NCBI GenBank assembly: GCA_947632835.1
Contig: CANRQI010000008.1
Span: forward strand, 1 to 33,789
DNA: 33,789 bases
Direction: 5' to 3'
Source: an uncultured Clostridia bacterium
Lineage (GTDB): Bacteria; Bacillota; Clostridia; TANB77; CAG-508
In this document: positions 26,577 through 33,789 of the stretch, in pieces
Layout: each line of letters begins with the position of its first letter
Position numbering within the stretch: position 1 is the stretch's first letter
The notes under the pieces: generated by a model
Seen by the model: only the letters and a program-made list of their open reading frames with translations
Databases searched by the model: none
Told to the model about the DNA's origin: nothing
Translations under genes and position numbers: made by a program

Positions 26577-27536
26577 ATGAAAATTGAGGGGGCAGAGAAT
26601 TCTCTATTATTCTCAAGTACAGAGATTCCAGATGTATTTTTTTCTGAATATTTACCCTTAACGAATGGTGATACGGTTAAGGTTTATTTGTATATCAATT
26701 TTTTAGCTAAACATGATAAAGATGTAAATATTAATGAAATATCTAAAATATTGTCTTTATCTTATGATATAGTTAATAATTCTATTAAATTTTTAGAAGA
26801 ACAAGGGCTTTTAATAAAAAAGCCTGAAGGATATATGATAGCTAATCTTCAGGAGATAGAATTAAATAAATTATATTCTCCAAAAGTAACGTCTTCAATC
26901 GAAGATATGCAAAAGAGTGAAAAAAGTCAATATAGAGCAAGGGCAATTGAAAGTATTAATACGCAATTTTTTCAAGGGCTTATGTCACCAAGTTGGTATA
27001 CAGATATTGATTTATGGTTTAATAAATTTGGATTTGATGAGCAAGTGATGATAGCTTTATTTAGCTATTGTGCTGATAGGAAAGCATTACATAGAAACTA
27101 TATTCAAACAGTTGCAGAGGGCTGGTCTAAAAGTAATATAAAAACTTTTGAAGAATTAGATGAATATTTTTCTAAAATTGAAAAATTAGATGTTTTCAAA
27201 AAAGAAATTTCTAATAAATTAAAGATATTTAGACCATTTAATGCGTTTGAAGAAGAATATATCTCAAAATGGACTACACAATTTGGTTATGGAATGGATA
27301 TAATTGAAATAGCATTAAAAAGATCTACATTAAAAGCTAATGCAGGTTTTTCATATTATGATAAATTACTTACAGATTGGCATAATAAAGGTTTAACAAC
27401 TCCAGAGGAAGTTCAAAATGAAATATTAAGTCATGATGAAAAACCAACTAGAACAAAACAAGTACAAAATATGGCTAAGCAATTAGAATATACGCAAAGT
27501 ACTTTTGATAGTTTTGATAATTTATATGACAATTAA
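26577..27536 (+). CDS. dnaD: DnaD-domain replication initiation protein
   Basis: The 319-aa protein has an N-terminal winged-helix-like part (NINEISKILSLSYDIVNNSI, KFLEEQGLLIKK) and two DnaD-like helical domains. One is LWFNKFGFDEQVMIALFSYC; the last has WTTQFGYGMDIIEIALKRS, then FSYYDKLLTDWHNKGLTT, the conserved YxxxILxxW type motif. In Firmicutes DnaD-family proteins help recruit the helicase loader at the origin. The start at 26577 follows AGAGGGG by 9 bases. It is followed 14 bases later by the helicase loader gene. Confidence 0.9.
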   Translation: MKIEGAENSLLFSSTEIPDVFFSEYLPLTNGDTVKVYLYINFLAKHDKDVNINEISKILSLSYDIVNNSIKFLEEQGLLIKKPEGYMIANLQEIELNKLYSPKVTSSIEDMQKSEKSQYRARAIESINTQFFQGLMSPSWYTDIDLWFNKFGFDEQVMIALFSYCADRKALHRNYIQTVAEGWSKSNIKTFEELDEYFSKIEKLDVFKKEISNKLKIFRPFNAFEEEYISKWTTQFGYGMDIIEIALKRSTLKANAGFSYYDKLLTDWHNKGLTTPEEVQNEILSHDEKPTRTKQVQNMAKQLEYTQSTFDSFDNLYDN

Positions 27537-27550
27537 AAAGGAGAACTACT

Positions 27551-28573
27551 TTGAATAGACCGTTATTAAAGCAAGTTTTAACTGAATATGAATTTAAGAG
27601 AAATAAAGCAGTTGAAGAAGCTCAAAATAGAAAAAAAGAATTATTAGCTGTTAATCCAAAATTAAGTGAAATTGAAGATAATTTATCACGAATTTCTATT
27701 CAAGCTACAAAATCTATTATTATATCGGATAATGAAAAAAAGAAAAAAATTTTAGCTGATTTGAAAAAACAATCATCTTCTTTAATAAAAGAGAAAAATT
27801 TAATATTAAAAGAACTTTCAAAATCAACTGATTTTTTAGAGCCAAATTATGAATGTAAAATTTGTAGTGATACAGGTTTTGTTTTAAAAAGCGGAAAATC
27901 TGTAATGTGTAATTGTTTAAAACAGAAAATTTTTGACATTGCTTATAATAAATCAAATATGGGGAATTTAGATAGAGAAAATTTTAGTACATTTAATATT
28001 AGGCTTTTTTCTGATAAACCAGATAAGGAAAGATTCAAATCTGATATTTCTCCTAGAGAAAATATGAATTTATTAAGAGAAAAAGCAATGGAATTTATAG
28101 AAAATTTTGATAGTTCTGTAGAAAAAAATTTAATGTTTACAGGAGGTACAGGTCTAGGAAAAACTTTTTTAAGTAATTGTATTGCTAGTGAAATTTTGAA
28201 GCAAGGTAGAACAGTTTTATATCAAACAGCACCAGTAATGTTTGATGAAATATTAGATGAAAAGTTTGGAAAAACTCAAAGTGGGATTGATTTAATTGAA
28301 AATATTTTAAATGTAGATTTATTAATCATAGATGATTTGGGAGCAGAAAAAGTTACTGAAACAAAAATAACTGAATTATTTGAAATTATAAATTCTAGAC
28401 TTTTAAATCAAAATCACAAAATTACTAAAACTATAATTTCTACTAATTTAACAGCTAAAGAATTGTTTGAAATTTATACAACGAGAATAGGTTCCAGATT
28501 AGCGGGAAATTATAAATTTTTAAGATTTTTAGGTGATGATATAAGACTAAAAAAAGGAAAAAAAGAAATATAA
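27551..28573 (+). CDS. dnaC: DnaC/DnaI-type helicase loader, AAA+ ATPase, TTG start
   Basis: The 340-aa protein has a helical N terminus and a zinc-binding-like cluster CKICSDTGF...MCNC (about residues 102-122). Its C-terminal AAA+ domain has Walker A GGTGLGKTF and Walker B LLIIDDLGAE, with the sensor region TTIGSR-like TTRIGSRLAG. Family members load the replicative helicase onto DNA. The TTG start is preceded by AAAAGGAG. It forms an operon with dnaD, matching the clostridial dnaD-dnaC pair. A strong hairpin terminates the operon. Confidence 0.93.
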   Translation: MNRPLLKQVLTEYEFKRNKAVEEAQNRKKELLAVNPKLSEIEDNLSRISIQATKSIIISDNEKKKKILADLKKQSSSLIKEKNLILKELSKSTDFLEPNYECKICSDTGFVLKSGKSVMCNCLKQKIFDIAYNKSNMGNLDRENFSTFNIRLFSDKPDKERFKSDISPRENMNLLREKAMEFIENFDSSVEKNLMFTGGTGLGKTFLSNCIASEILKQGRTVLYQTAPVMFDEILDEKFGKTQSGIDLIENILNVDLLIIDDLGAEKVTETKITELFEIINSRLLNQNHKITKTIISTNLTAKELFEIYTTRIGSRLAGNYKFLRFLGDDIRLKKGKKEI

Positions 28574-28574
28574 T

Positions 28575-28619
28575 AAAAAAATTTGAAGTGATAAAAAATC
28601 TTATCACTTCAAATTTTTT
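28575..28619. terminator. Bidirectional terminator between dnaC and the DUF1858 gene
   Basis: AAAAAATTTGAAGTGATAA (28575-28593) and its exact reverse complement (28601-28619) flank a 7-base loop, with T runs on both strands. It ends both convergent units; the DUF1858 stop codon is at the edge of the stem. Confidence 0.92.
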
Positions 28620-28800
28620 ATTTGTTTAATTCTTTTAATAAATCTTCGACATCTATTCCGTGAACTTCACAAGCTTCTTCTATTGTTTCAGCTTGTGATG
28701 CAGGACAACCTAAACAGTGCATGCCAGCTTCTAAAAGTATATCAACTTTGTCAGGGTATTTTTCGACAAAATCACCAATTTTCATAGTTTTTTCTATCAT
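28618..28800 (-). CDS. DUF1858 domain protein (CxxC)
   Basis: The 60-aa protein consists of one DUF1858 domain: MKIGDFVEKYPDKVDILLEA, then GMHCLGCPASQAETIEEACE, with the CxxC pair CLGC. The family is related to the N-terminal domain of ScdA/RIC iron-sulfur repair proteins and to redox partners, and is found as a small stand-alone protein in Clostridia. AAGGAGG precedes the ATG. A redox or metal-related role is inferred from the family. Confidence 0.9.
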   Translation of the reverse strand: MIEKTMKIGDFVEKYPDKVDILLEAGMHCLGCPASQAETIEEACEVHGIDVEDLLKELNK

Positions 28801-28905
28801 GATATCCTCCTTATTTTTTATACATAGTTATTTTATGAAAAATAAAATTTCTTATAACATAATAACATATTTTTGCTAGAAAGTATACAAAAACTTTAAA
28901 AGTTA

Positions 28906-28934
28906 TTGACATTTTGAAAAAAATATTATATTAT
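28906..28934 (+). promoter_or_regulatory. Promoter of secretion operon 2
   Basis: TTGACA (28906-28911), 17 bases, TATTAT (28929-28934), the same boxes and spacing as the operon 1 promoter. It lies inside a longer open frame (from 28914), which therefore cannot be translated from its first codon. Confidence 0.7.
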
Positions 28935-28964
28935 ATGTCAAAATTAAGAAAAGAAGGTGATGTT

Positions 28965-29108
28965 TTGCGTTTATTAACTCATACGTTCTTTATTAGTTTT
29001 ATTATAAATATTTTTATAGTTATTTATTCTATTTATTCAGAAATTGATTATATCTTTATGCATAATCTGCAGGGTTCCAAATTAAAAATAAAAAAGAAAC
29101 AAATTTAA
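28965..29108 (+). CDS. Small single-pass membrane protein, first gene of operon 2
   Basis: A 47-aa protein starting at TTG 28965, preceded by GAAGGTGA: MRLLTHTFFISFIINIFIVI, then a polar stretch and a basic tail KLKIKKKQI. One transmembrane helix is likely. It ends directly before the virD4 ATG. I recognise no family; it could be an accessory subunit of the secretion complex or a leader that couples translation of virD4, which has a weak binding site of its own. Confidence 0.5.
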   Translation: MRLLTHTFFISFIINIFIVIYSIYSEIDYIFMHNLQGSKLKIKKKQI

Positions 29109-30842
29109 ATGAAAAGAATTTTAAAAATTATTTTAGTTTATATTCTTCTTTTTGGTATAGGTGTTTTTGCAATAATTTATTTTTTTAGGCCTATTTTTAT
29201 GGCAAAAAATTTAATATTTCCATATGCTGTGCATCCTTTTGATATATGTACTCTTTATCCAGAAACTTGGAAAAAAATAAAAATTATTTATATCATTATG
29301 TTTTTAATTTCTTATAATATATTTCTTAATAAATTTTTTAGAATTATCTTAAAGAAATTTCCGAAAAAAATTAATCAAAAACAGAAGAATGTAAAAATAA
29401 AAAGTAATTTAAGTTTAGTTGTAGGAACAACAGATAATAATGAGATAATTAAAATTGAAGAAAATGGACTATATCAAAATATTTTTATAACTGGAACTAT
29501 TGGGAGCGGAAAAACAAGCTCAGCTATGTATCCATTTACTAAACAATTGATGGAATATGGAGTTTTTAATACAAATGAAAAAATGGCAATGCTTATATTG
29601 GATGTAAAAGGAAATTACAGAGATAAAGTTCTTGAATTCGCAAAAAATTGTGGGAGAGAAGATGATGTTTGTGTAATAGATATATCTGGAAAAATAAAAT
29701 ATAATCCTTTAGATAAACCGGAGCTTAAACCTATTGTTCTAGCTAATAGATTAAAAACGATTTTAACATTATTTAGTAAAAATAATAGCGAGTCATATTG
29801 GTTAGATAAAGCGGAACAAATTTTGGCAGAATGTATTAAATTTTGTAGAATTTATAATAATGGTTATGTAAATTTTAAAGAAATTCATAAATTAATTATG
29901 TTTCAAGATTATTATACAGAAAAAGTTTCAAATGTAAGGGAAAAGTTTATTCAAGGTATTTTTGATGAAATTACTATTTATGATTTATTATCAAGTATTA
30001 ATTTTTTTGAAAAAGAATTCTTTAGTTTAGATGATAGAACATTATCAATTTTAAAGTCAGAAATAAGTAGAATAACGAATGTATTTGTTTCTGATTATCA
30101 TGTTCAAGATACATTTTGTCCTGAAAAGCAAGATGTAAATTTTAATGGTTTTGAGGAAGTTTTAGATGAAGGAAAAATAGTAGTATTAAATATGAATATT
30201 TCAGAGTATAAAAATTTAGCTAAAATTATATCCGCATATTTAAAATTAGACTTTCAAACTGCTGTTATGAATAGATTAAGTAATGGTAAAAGAATTAGAA
30301 AAAGTGTATTTATAAGTGATGAATATCATGAATATGTTACAGATACAGATGCGGATTTTTTTGCACAAAGTAGAGAGGCAAAGTGTATAAATATTGTTGC
30401 TACTCAAAGTTATACTTCTTTGTTAAATACATTAAAAGACCAATCAACTGTAAAAGTAATTATTCAAAGTTTAGTAAATAAATTTTGGTTTAGAACAGAT
30501 GATACTTTTACAATTGAGGAAGCTCAAAAACAAATAGGAAAAGAAGAAAAAGAAAAGATTTCTACTACAATTTCAGAGAATGCAAAAGAAACAAATTATA
30601 ATTTAATTATAAATAGATTAGTTTCGAGAGATACCAATATTTCAGAAAGTTTTAATAAATATACTCAAGAAGATTATGTTTATGATAATAAATTTTTTTC
30701 ACAAGAATTACAAACTTTTACAGCTTTAAGCTTTTTGTCAGATGGTTTTAATATATTAAAACCTCAAAAGGTAAATATGATACCATATTTTAAAAACTAT
30801 AATATAAAAAGAAATTTGAAAGGATTTGATGTTAGTGATTAA
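29109..30842 (+). CDS. virD4: VirD4/TraG-type coupling ATPase
   Basis: The 577-aa protein has two N-terminal membrane helices (about residues 4-30 and 56-78) and a VirD4/TraM-binding-type motor domain. Walker A is GTIGSGKTS at 129-137. Walker B is VFISDEYHEY with D404. It continues with IVATQSYTSLLNTL, the Q-containing motif of the family. Coupling proteins select and energise substrates, DNA or protein, for type IV secretion. Length is normal to slightly short. No relaxase gene lies nearby, so a protein substrate or an unlinked relaxase is possible. Confidence 0.92.
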   Translation: MKRILKIILVYILLFGIGVFAIIYFFRPIFMAKNLIFPYAVHPFDICTLYPETWKKIKIIYIIMFLISYNIFLNKFFRIILKKFPKKINQKQKNVKIKSNLSLVVGTTDNNEIIKIEENGLYQNIFITGTIGSGKTSSAMYPFTKQLMEYGVFNTNEKMAMLILDVKGNYRDKVLEFAKNCGREDDVCVIDISGKIKYNPLDKPELKPIVLANRLKTILTLFSKNNSESYWLDKAEQILAECIKFCRIYNNGYVNFKEIHKLIMFQDYYTEKVSNVREKFIQGIFDEITIYDLLSSINFFEKEFFSLDDRTLSILKSEISRITNVFVSDYHVQDTFCPEKQDVNFNGFEEVLDEGKIVVLNMNISEYKNLAKIISAYLKLDFQTAVMNRLSNGKRIRKSVFISDEYHEYVTDTDADFFAQSREAKCINIVATQSYTSLLNTLKDQSTVKVIIQSLVNKFWFRTDDTFTIEEAQKQIGKEEKEKISTTISENAKETNYNLIINRLVSRDTNISESFNKYTQEDYVYDNKFFSQELQTFTALSFLSDGFNILKPQKVNMIPYFKNYNIKRNLKGFDVSD

Positions 30843-31182
30843 AAAAATGAACTTAAAATATAAAATTTATTTTATAATTTATTTATGTATAATTCTAATT
30901 TTAATTAGTTTAATAAATAGTAGGGAATGTTTTGCAGCAGATCCAACTTTAATAACGAAATTAAAAAATGCGTTTGAAAAAATATCAGATTATATTGTAA
31001 AACTTGCAACTCCAATAGCAGCAGTAGCTGTAGGAAGTGGTGCAATTATGAAAAAATTTAGTTTTGGAGATGAAGAAAAAATAAGAATGGGAAGGAATTT
31101 AATTAGAGGTAGTTTATTTTCTTATGGATTTATTCTATGTACAGATATGATTTTATCTTTAATTAATACTTTAGTGAAATAG
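30829..31182 (+). CDS. virB2: TrbC/VirB2-like pilin subunit
   Basis: The 117-aa protein has an N-terminal membrane/signal segment (about residues 8-30) with a plausible cleavage site in ECFAADP. Two further hydrophobic segments follow, the first LATPIAAVAVGSGAIM and the second near the C terminus, separated by a charged loop FGDEEKIRMGRN. Size, signal sequence and two-helix plan fit TrbC/VirB2 family proteins of Gram-positive conjugation systems. The start is ATG 30829, with GAAAGGA upstream; it overlaps the virD4 end by 14 bases. Confidence 0.8.
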   Translation: MLVIKKMNLKYKIYFIIYLCIILILISLINSRECFAADPTLITKLKNAFEKISDYIVKLATPIAAVAVGSGAIMKKFSFGDEEKIRMGRNLIRGSLFSYGFILCTDMILSLINTLVK

Positions 31183-31190
31183 GAGGAATA

Positions 31191-32066
31191 GTGGAAGAAA
31201 GTAATTTAACAGATAATGTTACTAAAACAATTAATGATATTTTTCAAAATATATTTTCATCAGTTGATAATAAAATATATGAATTATTAGATAAAATAAC
31301 TTTTATTAATACTGATATTGTTGAAAAACCTTCTTTTATAAAAATTTTTGGAAAAAGTCCTTCTGAGGGAATATTATTAATTTGTAATGCTTTAATATTA
31401 GGAGTAATAATTTTTTATTCTATAAATTATTTAATTTCACATTTGACTTATTCTAAAATTCAAAGTCCAATGCAATTTATATTTAAAGCAATTTTATTTA
31501 TTGGAATAATGAATGGTTCATTATGGATTTGTTCTCAAATAATTAATATAATTTCATTAATATCATCATCAATATGTGATTTAGGAAAAAATTTATTTAA
31601 TCAGGATATTTCATTTGTAAATTTTATTTCTCAAATAAATAATAAAATCTATGATGCTGATAAAGCTCTTAGTATAATATCATTTGATGGAATAATAAAA
31701 TCTTTTACAACAATGGGATTTATGAATTTAATATTTTCTTATGCACTTAGATATATAATGATACAAGTATTTGTTTTAATTTCTCCATTTGCATTTTTAT
31801 GTTTAGTTAACGATAGAAGTGAATGGATATTTAAATCATGGATAAAAGCATTTTTATCCTTATTATTAGAACAGGTATTAATAGCAATAATTTTATTATT
31901 AGCATTTTCTTTGGATTTTTCGAATGTAGATGAAATGTCAAAAGTTTTATTTATAGGTATAATATATGCACTAACAAAGGCTAATACATTTATGTATATG
32001 CTTTTTGGAGGAATAGTTACTAATGTAGGAAGTGGTTTTGGAATGTTAAAATCTAATGGAAATTAA
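31191..32066 (+). CDS. VirB6/TrbL-like polytopic membrane protein, GTG start
   Basis: The 291-aa protein has about six hydrophobic segments (for example ILLICNALILGVIIFYSINY, QFIFKAILFIGIMNGSLWIC and ISPFAFLCLV). A conserved-looking region SPFAFLCLVNDRSEWIFKSW is followed by two more helices, resembling TrbL/VirB6 and the CD411-like proteins of Gram-positive conjugative elements. It probably forms the inner-membrane channel. The GTG start follows AGGAGGAATA. It lies 8 bases after virB2. Confidence 0.78.
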   Translation: MEESNLTDNVTKTINDIFQNIFSSVDNKIYELLDKITFINTDIVEKPSFIKIFGKSPSEGILLICNALILGVIIFYSINYLISHLTYSKIQSPMQFIFKAILFIGIMNGSLWICSQIINIISLISSSICDLGKNLFNQDISFVNFISQINNKIYDADKALSIISFDGIIKSFTTMGFMNLIFSYALRYIMIQVFVLISPFAFLCLVNDRSEWIFKSWIKAFLSLLLEQVLIAIILLLAFSLDFSNVDEMSKVLFIGIIYALTKANTFMYMLFGGIVTNVGSGFGMLKSNGN

Positions 32067-32131
32067 TATTAAAAATATAGGTTTATAGGTGAATCCTTAT
32101 TAAAAAAACCTAAATATTATATAAGGAATTG

Positions 32132-32431
32132 ATGAAATTGAAATTTATATTTCCAAAAAATTATAAATATAATACGAAAATATTAGGTTTTATTGATTAT
32201 ATAACTGCAATTGTTGATTTAATTATTGGAGTAATATTATTTACAATACTGCATTTTATATTAAAAAACTTGAGCACACTAATATATATTTTTATAAGTT
32301 TATATTTTCCAATAATATTATTTAGTGTGTTAGGTACGAATGGAGAAAATATTATAGAATTTTTAATTTATATAATAAAATTTATAAAAAATAGAAAAGT
32401 TTATTTTTATGAAAAAAGTGAAGGAAAATAA
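32132..32431 (+). CDS. PrgI/VirB3-like membrane protein
   Basis: The 99-aa protein begins MKLKFIFPKNYKYNTKILGF, then has two membrane helices (about residues 24-45 and 50-68), and ends KNRKVYFYEKSEGK. This plan matches the PrgI family of Gram-positive type IV systems, equivalent to VirB3, which docks VirB4 to the membrane. In related modules PrgI is encoded next to VirB4; here the two are about 13 kb apart. The start is ATG 32132 after AAGGAA. Its stop ends 1 base from the tRNA-Arg 3' end. Confidence 0.82.
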   Translation: MKLKFIFPKNYKYNTKILGFIDYITAIVDLIIGVILFTILHFILKNLSTLIYIFISLYFPIILFSVLGTNGENIIEFLIYIIKFIKNRKVYFYEKSEGK

Positions 32432-32432
32432 A

Positions 32433-32509
32433 TGGTGTGCCCAAGAGGAATTGAACCTCCGACCTACCGCTTAGGAGGCGGTCGCTCTATCCAACTGAGC
32501 TATGAGCAC
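32433..32509 (-). tRNA. tRNA-Arg(CCU)
   Basis: On the minus strand the 77-base gene begins GTGCTCA and ends TGGGCAC-A-CCA, so the CCA is encoded. The anticodon loop is CTCCTAA, anticodon CCU, reading AGG. D- and T-arms are normal. Its 3' end touches secretion operon 2, a position typical of integration sites. Confidence 0.95.
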
Positions 32510-32522
32510 ATACAATATATTT

Positions 32523-32550
32523 ATTATAACATTTTAATACAAAAATTCAA
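32523..32550 (-). promoter_or_regulatory. Promoter of tRNA-Arg
   Basis: On the minus strand TTGAAT (32550-32545), 16 bases, TATAAT (32528-32523), 14 bases before the tRNA. Confidence 0.6.
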
Positions 32551-32628
32551 GTAAAAATTTTATTTTTGGTATTTTTGAAAATATATATTTTCGTAATTTT
32601 TATGTATAAAAAAATATAAATTAACAGT

Positions 32629-32656
32629 TTGACTTTTTTTAAAAGTTTGCTATAAT
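32629..32656 (+). promoter_or_regulatory. Promoter of mgtE
   Basis: TTGACT (32629-32634), 16 bases, TATAAT (32651-32656). The leader of about 80 bases has no visible magnesium riboswitch. Confidence 0.7.
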
Positions 32657-32740
32657 AATTATTGGTTACATAAAATGTTAATTAATATAAAGTTTTATTG
32701 TAAATGAAGTTTAATTTATATGGGAATAGGGGGATTAGTT

Positions 32741-33789
32741 ATGAAAGAACAAATTTTACAATTGATAAAAGACCAAAAATTTAATGATTTACGTGAATAT
32801 CTTGAAAAAGTTAATAGTGCTGATTTCCCGAGTCTTTTTGAAGAACTTAATGAAGATGAAACTTTAATTGTTTATAGAATTTTACCAAAAGAAAAAGCAG
32901 CTAGTGTTTTTTCAGAGTTAGATTCAGATATACAAGAAAAATTAATAAATTATTTTACTGATAAAGAGTTAAAAAATATGCTTGATGAACTCTTTTTTGA
33001 TGATACAGTAGATTTAATTGAAGAAATGCCAGCAAATGTAGTTAAACGTATTTTAAGAAATGTAAAAGAAGGAGATAGAAAAATAATTAATGATCTTTTA
33101 GCATATCCTGAAGATACGGCTGGAACTATTATGACTACTGAATTTATAGATTTAAAGGAAAATATGACAGTAGAAGATGCGTTTGAAAAAATTAGAAAAA
33201 TAGGATTAGATAAAGAAACAGTTTATACATGTTATGTGTTAACTATTGATAGAAAAATAATAGGTGTTATTGATATAAAACATTTATTAATTGCTAATAG
33301 AAATGAAAAAATTAAGGATATAATGAATACAAATGTTATTACAGTTTCTACTTTAACAGATAAAGAAGATGTAGCTAAAATGTTTGATAAGTATAATTTT
33401 TTTGCTATGCCAGTTGTTGATAAAGAAGAAAGGTTAGTTGGAATAATTACAATTGATGATGCAATTGATGTTTTGCAAGAGGAAGTAGAAGAAGACTTTG
33501 AAAAAATGGCTGCAGTTGTACCAAGTGATGAATCATATTTTAAAACAAGTGTATTTAAACATGCTAAAAACAGAATATTTTGGTTATTATTTTTAATGTT
33601 GGCTTCAGTAATTACAGGAGGAGTTATAACAATGTATGAAAATGCTTTTTCAGCATTACCAATACTTGTAGCTTTTGTTCCATTGCTTATGGATACCGGA
33701 GGAAATTGTGGTTCTCAAACTTCAACATTAGTAATAAGAGGTTTTTCACAAGATGAAATAAAATTAAAAGATTTTTTTAGAGTTTGGTG
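32741..33789 (+). CDS. mgtE: MgtE magnesium transporter, 3' end beyond window
   Basis: The first 349 codons of MgtE are present. The N-terminal helical domain (VYRILPKEKAASVFSELDSD) is followed by two CBS domains (from PEDTAGTIMTTEFIDLKENM to VVDKEERLVGIITIDDAIDV) and the connecting helix. The first membrane helix (IFWLLFLMLASVITGGVI) is followed by PLLMDTGGNCGSQ, the conserved pore signature. MgtE is a Mg2+ channel gated by the CBS and N domains. The ATG follows AGGGGG. Confidence 0.95.
   Translation, partial: MKEQILQLIKDQKFNDLREYLEKVNSADFPSLFEELNEDETLIVYRILPKEKAASVFSELDSDIQEKLINYFTDKELKNMLDELFFDDTVDLIEEMPANVVKRILRNVKEGDRKIINDLLAYPEDTAGTIMTTEFIDLKENMTVEDAFEKIRKIGLDKETVYTCYVLTIDRKIIGVIDIKHLLIANRNEKIKDIMNTNVITVSTLTDKEDVAKMFDKYNFFAMPVVDKEERLVGIITIDDAIDVLQEEVEEDFEKMAAVVPSDESYFKTSVFKHAKNRIFWLLFLMLASVITGGVITMYENAFSALPILVAFVPLLMDTGGNCGSQTSTLVIRGFSQDEIKLKDFFRVW

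Noticed and set aside
29109..30842. FtsK/SpoIIIE-type DNA translocase instead of VirD4
   Set aside because: Motif spacing, two N-terminal helices and the neighbouring VirB2/VirB6/PrgI genes fit a coupling protein; no gamma domain is seen.
32074..32118. Hairpin between the VirB6-like and PrgI-like genes as a terminator
   Set aside because: The stem AATATAGGTTT/AAACCTAAATATT has a bulge and no clear T run; at most a weak pause or processing site.
32657..32740. Magnesium (M-box) riboswitch before mgtE
   Set aside because: The leader is too short and AT-rich, with no stable multi-stem structure.

Overview
This is a chromosomal replication-origin region of a very AT-rich, low-GC Firmicute, most likely an uncultured gut-type Clostridia member. 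The evidence is gene content and order: rpmH/rnpA/yidD/yidC/jag/mnmE/mnmG/rsmG/parA/parB/DUF4446 leftward and dnaA/dnaN/recF/remB/gyrB/gyrA rightward. Other signs are strong AAAGGAGG ribosome binding sites, clostridial-type DnaA boxes (TTATCCACA) and a parS-like site. Genus cannot be fixed from the sequence. Genes diverge at dnaA, so most are on the leading strand.

Left arm (1-9.4 kb, minus strand): partial tRNA-Ser(UGA), DUF4446, parB, parA, rsmG, mnmG (with a parS-like site inside), mnmE, jag, yidC, yidD (reading frame broken by one base), rnpA, rpmH. Origin (9.5-11.35 kb): DnaA boxes on both sides of dnaA and a DnaA-trio-like unwinding element just before dnaN. Right arm core: dnaN, recF, remB, gyrB, gyrA, dnaD, dnaC/dnaI, a DUF1858 protein, tRNA-Arg(CCU) and the start of mgtE. 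A lagging-strand GT2 glycosyltransferase lies between gyrA and dnaD.

The unusual content is a type IV secretion-like machine split into two operons embedded in these core genes. Operon 1 (16.5-20.8 kb, between gyrB and gyrA) encodes a TraC/VirB4 N-terminal-like protein, a VirB4 ATPase, a CpaE/TadZ-like ATPase and an unrecognised 247-aa protein; an XRE repressor with its own operator cluster follows. Operon 2 (28.9-32.4 kb, after dnaC) encodes a small membrane protein, a VirD4 coupling ATPase, a VirB2/TrbC pilin-like protein, a VirB6/TrbL-like channel protein and a PrgI/VirB3-like protein, ending 1 base from the tRNA-Arg 3' end. No relaxase, integrase or transposase is visible. A domesticated secretion or DNA-transfer apparatus tied to the origin region is one reading.

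Three further signals stand out. (1) virB4 and yidD are each broken by one extra base exactly where an in-frame CGG codon would appear, and skipping its C restores the family sequence. By my manual scan no other gene in the window has an in-frame CGG codon. CGG may be unassigned or starved here, with +1 frameshifting at it. (2) The first three genes of operon 1 have strong ribosome binding sites followed by AUA rather than AUG. (3) A ~350-bp nested inverted-repeat element with a pseudoknot-like GC-rich pairing lies upstream of dnaD. There is also a 22-copy TTAATTAA tandem array after gyrA, and an excess of DnaA boxes extending from rnpA into the secretion operon.
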